Shown in pieces: positions 62,953 to 64,000 of a DNA stretch of 64,000 nt; within the stretch, counting starts at the first letter, position 1; each line of letters starts with the position of its first letter. The notes below the pieces were generated by a model, which worked only from the letters and a program-made list of their open reading frames with translations, was not told the origin of the DNA and did no database searches. The stretch comes from Pelagivirga sediminicola (GTDB lineage: Bacteria > Pseudomonadota > Alphaproteobacteria > Rhodobacterales > Rhodobacteraceae). The stretch is taken from positions 62,001-126,000 of the forward strand of contig NZ_QCYH01000002.1 of the NCBI RefSeq assembly GCF_003072125.1, given 5' to 3'. Both the position numbers and the translations under genes were made by a program.

Positions 62953-64000
62953 ATGCGTAAAACCGCTTTCATCCTGCCCGCCATCGTTGCCATCGTCGTC
63001 GTTGCGCTGCTCTCGATCTTCATCGTGGACGAGCGCGAGAAGGTGCTGGTGCTGCAATTCTCCAAGATCATCGACGTCAAGGAAGAGCCGGGGCTTGGCT
63101 TCAAGATCCCGTTCATCCAGCAGGTCGTGCGCTATGACGACCGGATCCTCAGCCGCGACATCGACCCGCTCGAAGTCACGCCGCTGGATGACCGCCGTCT
63201 GGTGGTGGACGCCTTTGCGCGCTACCGCATCTCGGATGTGCGCCGCTTCCGCGAGGCGGTGGGCGACGGGGGAATCCCGTTCGCCGAGAACCGTCTGGAC
63301 TCGATCCTGCGGTCGCGGACCCGCGAAGTGCTGGGTTCGGTCAGCTCGAACGATATCCTCAGCTCGGACCGTGCCACGCTGATGCTGCGCATCCGCAACG
63401 CCGCGATTACCGAGGCGCGCGAGCTGGGCATCGAAGTGGTCGACGTGCGGCTCAAGCGCACCGATCTGCCCAGCCAGAACCTCGACGCCACCTTTGCCCG
63501 TATGCGTGCCGAGCGCGAGCGCGAGGCCGCGGACGAGATTGCCCGTGGTAACGAGGCCGCGCAGCGCGTGCGTGCGCAGGCCAACCGGACGCAGGTGGAG
63601 CTGGAATCCGACGCGTTGCGCCAGGCGGAAATCACCCGAGGCGAGGCCGACGCGCGCAGCAACGCGATCTTCAACGATGCCTTCGGCGCGGACGAGGAAT
63701 TCTTTGAATTCTATCGCTCGCTGGACGCCTACCGCGCCGCATTGCGCGGCAGCAATTCGTCGATCGTGATGTCACCCGATAGCGATTTCTTCAAGTACTT
63801 CAATGCCATGGGCGACAGTTCAGGGGCGACCCCCGCAACCGGCGCCGAGGCGCAGGATGACGCGGCTCCAGCCGATGACGCGGAAGCCGGCGCGGACCAG
63901 CCGGGCAGCGATGCGCCTGAGCAGGACGCCCAGAGCGAGGGCGAAGCGCCGGACAGCGGCGACACCGAGGGCGCCGAAACCGAAGGCGCCGAAGATGACG
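62953..64000 (+). CDS. hflC: FtsH protease regulator HflC (partial, runs off the end)
   Basis: This is the partner band-7 subunit of HflK. The frame is open to the last base, giving at least 349 aa. It has an N-terminal helix (about 7-24), the SPFH core (VDEREKVLVLQFSKI, then EEPGLGFKIPF) and an Ala/Arg/Glu-rich coiled coil. The coiled coil ends near residue 275. After that comes an unusually long acidic tail, very rich in Asp, Glu, Ala and Gly (from about 295), which has not yet ended at the window edge. The enterobacterial protein stops without such a tail. Confidence 0.93.
   Translation, partial: MRKTAFILPAIVAIVVVALLSIFIVDEREKVLVLQFSKIIDVKEEPGLGFKIPFIQQVVRYDDRILSRDIDPLEVTPLDDRRLVVDAFARYRISDVRRFREAVGDGGIPFAENRLDSILRSRTREVLGSVSSNDILSSDRATLMLRIRNAAITEARELGIEVVDVRLKRTDLPSQNLDATFARMRAEREREAADEIARGNEAAQRVRAQANRTQVELESDALRQAEITRGEADARSNAIFNDAFGADEEFFEFYRSLDAYRAALRGSNSSIVMSPDSDFFKYFNAMGDSSGATPATGAEAQDDAAPADDAEAGADQPGSDAPEQDAQSEGEAPDSGDTEGAETEGAEDD

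Overview
The window is a 64 kb piece of chromosome from a GC-rich alphaproteobacterium, most likely Rhodobacteraceae (Roseobacter group). The evidence is the gene order: rpiA-gor-hflK-hflC, ccmI-ruvX-DUF1289, psd-pssA, a yfgM-bamB-der block, tetrameric sarcosine oxidase genes, many TRAP and LIV-type transporters, and near-universal use of short ATGA/TGATG overlaps. I saw no rRNA, tRNA, CRISPR array, insertion sequence, phage gene or integrase. It reads as stable core chromosome with embedded catabolic modules.

Layout. 0-7 kb: the 3' end of rpoC and its terminator, a TRAP transporter (dctPQM, minus strand), an ATP-grasp ligase-like protein, an unknown 111-aa protein and a C45-type Ntn acyltransferase/hydrolase. 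7-11 kb: a three-gene molybdenum hydroxylase (triheme cytochrome c, 2Fe-2S subunit, Tat-exported Mo subunit). 11-12.6 kb: psd-pssA. 13-26.8 kb: a colinear block with an M20 deacylase, a complete LIV ABC importer, a gamma-glutamyltransferase-family enzyme without a signal peptide, a second complete LIV importer and a zinc alcohol dehydrogenase. 26.9-32.2 kb: dusA, a TauE-type permease overlapping a PhyH-like oxygenase, an MliC-type lysozyme inhibitor, then ccmI-ruvX-DUF1289 on the minus strand. 32.4-38.1 kb: soxB, a 65-aa membrane microprotein, soxD, soxA and soxG. 38.2-44.3 kb: sodB, a small acidic protein with a host-attachment family protein, rarD, a LysM protein, an Atm1-type exporter and a small conserved unknown. 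44.3-49.4 kb: an RND efflux pump and its adaptor. 49.7-53.3 kb: yfgM-like gene, bamB, der. 53.3-59.3 kb (minus): TspO-like protein, serS, a Bcr/CflA exporter, a Tat-exported peptide-type binding protein and a GST. 59.5-64 kb: rpiA, gor, hflK, hflC (hflC runs off the end).

How it fits together. Much of the accessory content is import and breakdown of small nitrogenous compounds. Two LIV importers with an amidohydrolase, a GGT-family enzyme and an alcohol dehydrogenase suggest uptake and cleavage of amide-linked substrates. Sarcosine oxidase makes glycine, methylene-THF and H2O2, and sodB, gor and an Atm1-type exporter lie near or within 25 kb of it. The best candidate for unstudied biochemistry is the ATP-grasp/C45 pair (3958-7010), which would form and cleave amide bonds, followed by the M20-LIV-GGT-LIV-ADH block. 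Several convergent gene pairs are separated by long perfect inverted repeats that overlap a stop codon, and both LIV operons carry a strong hairpin immediately after the binding-protein gene.
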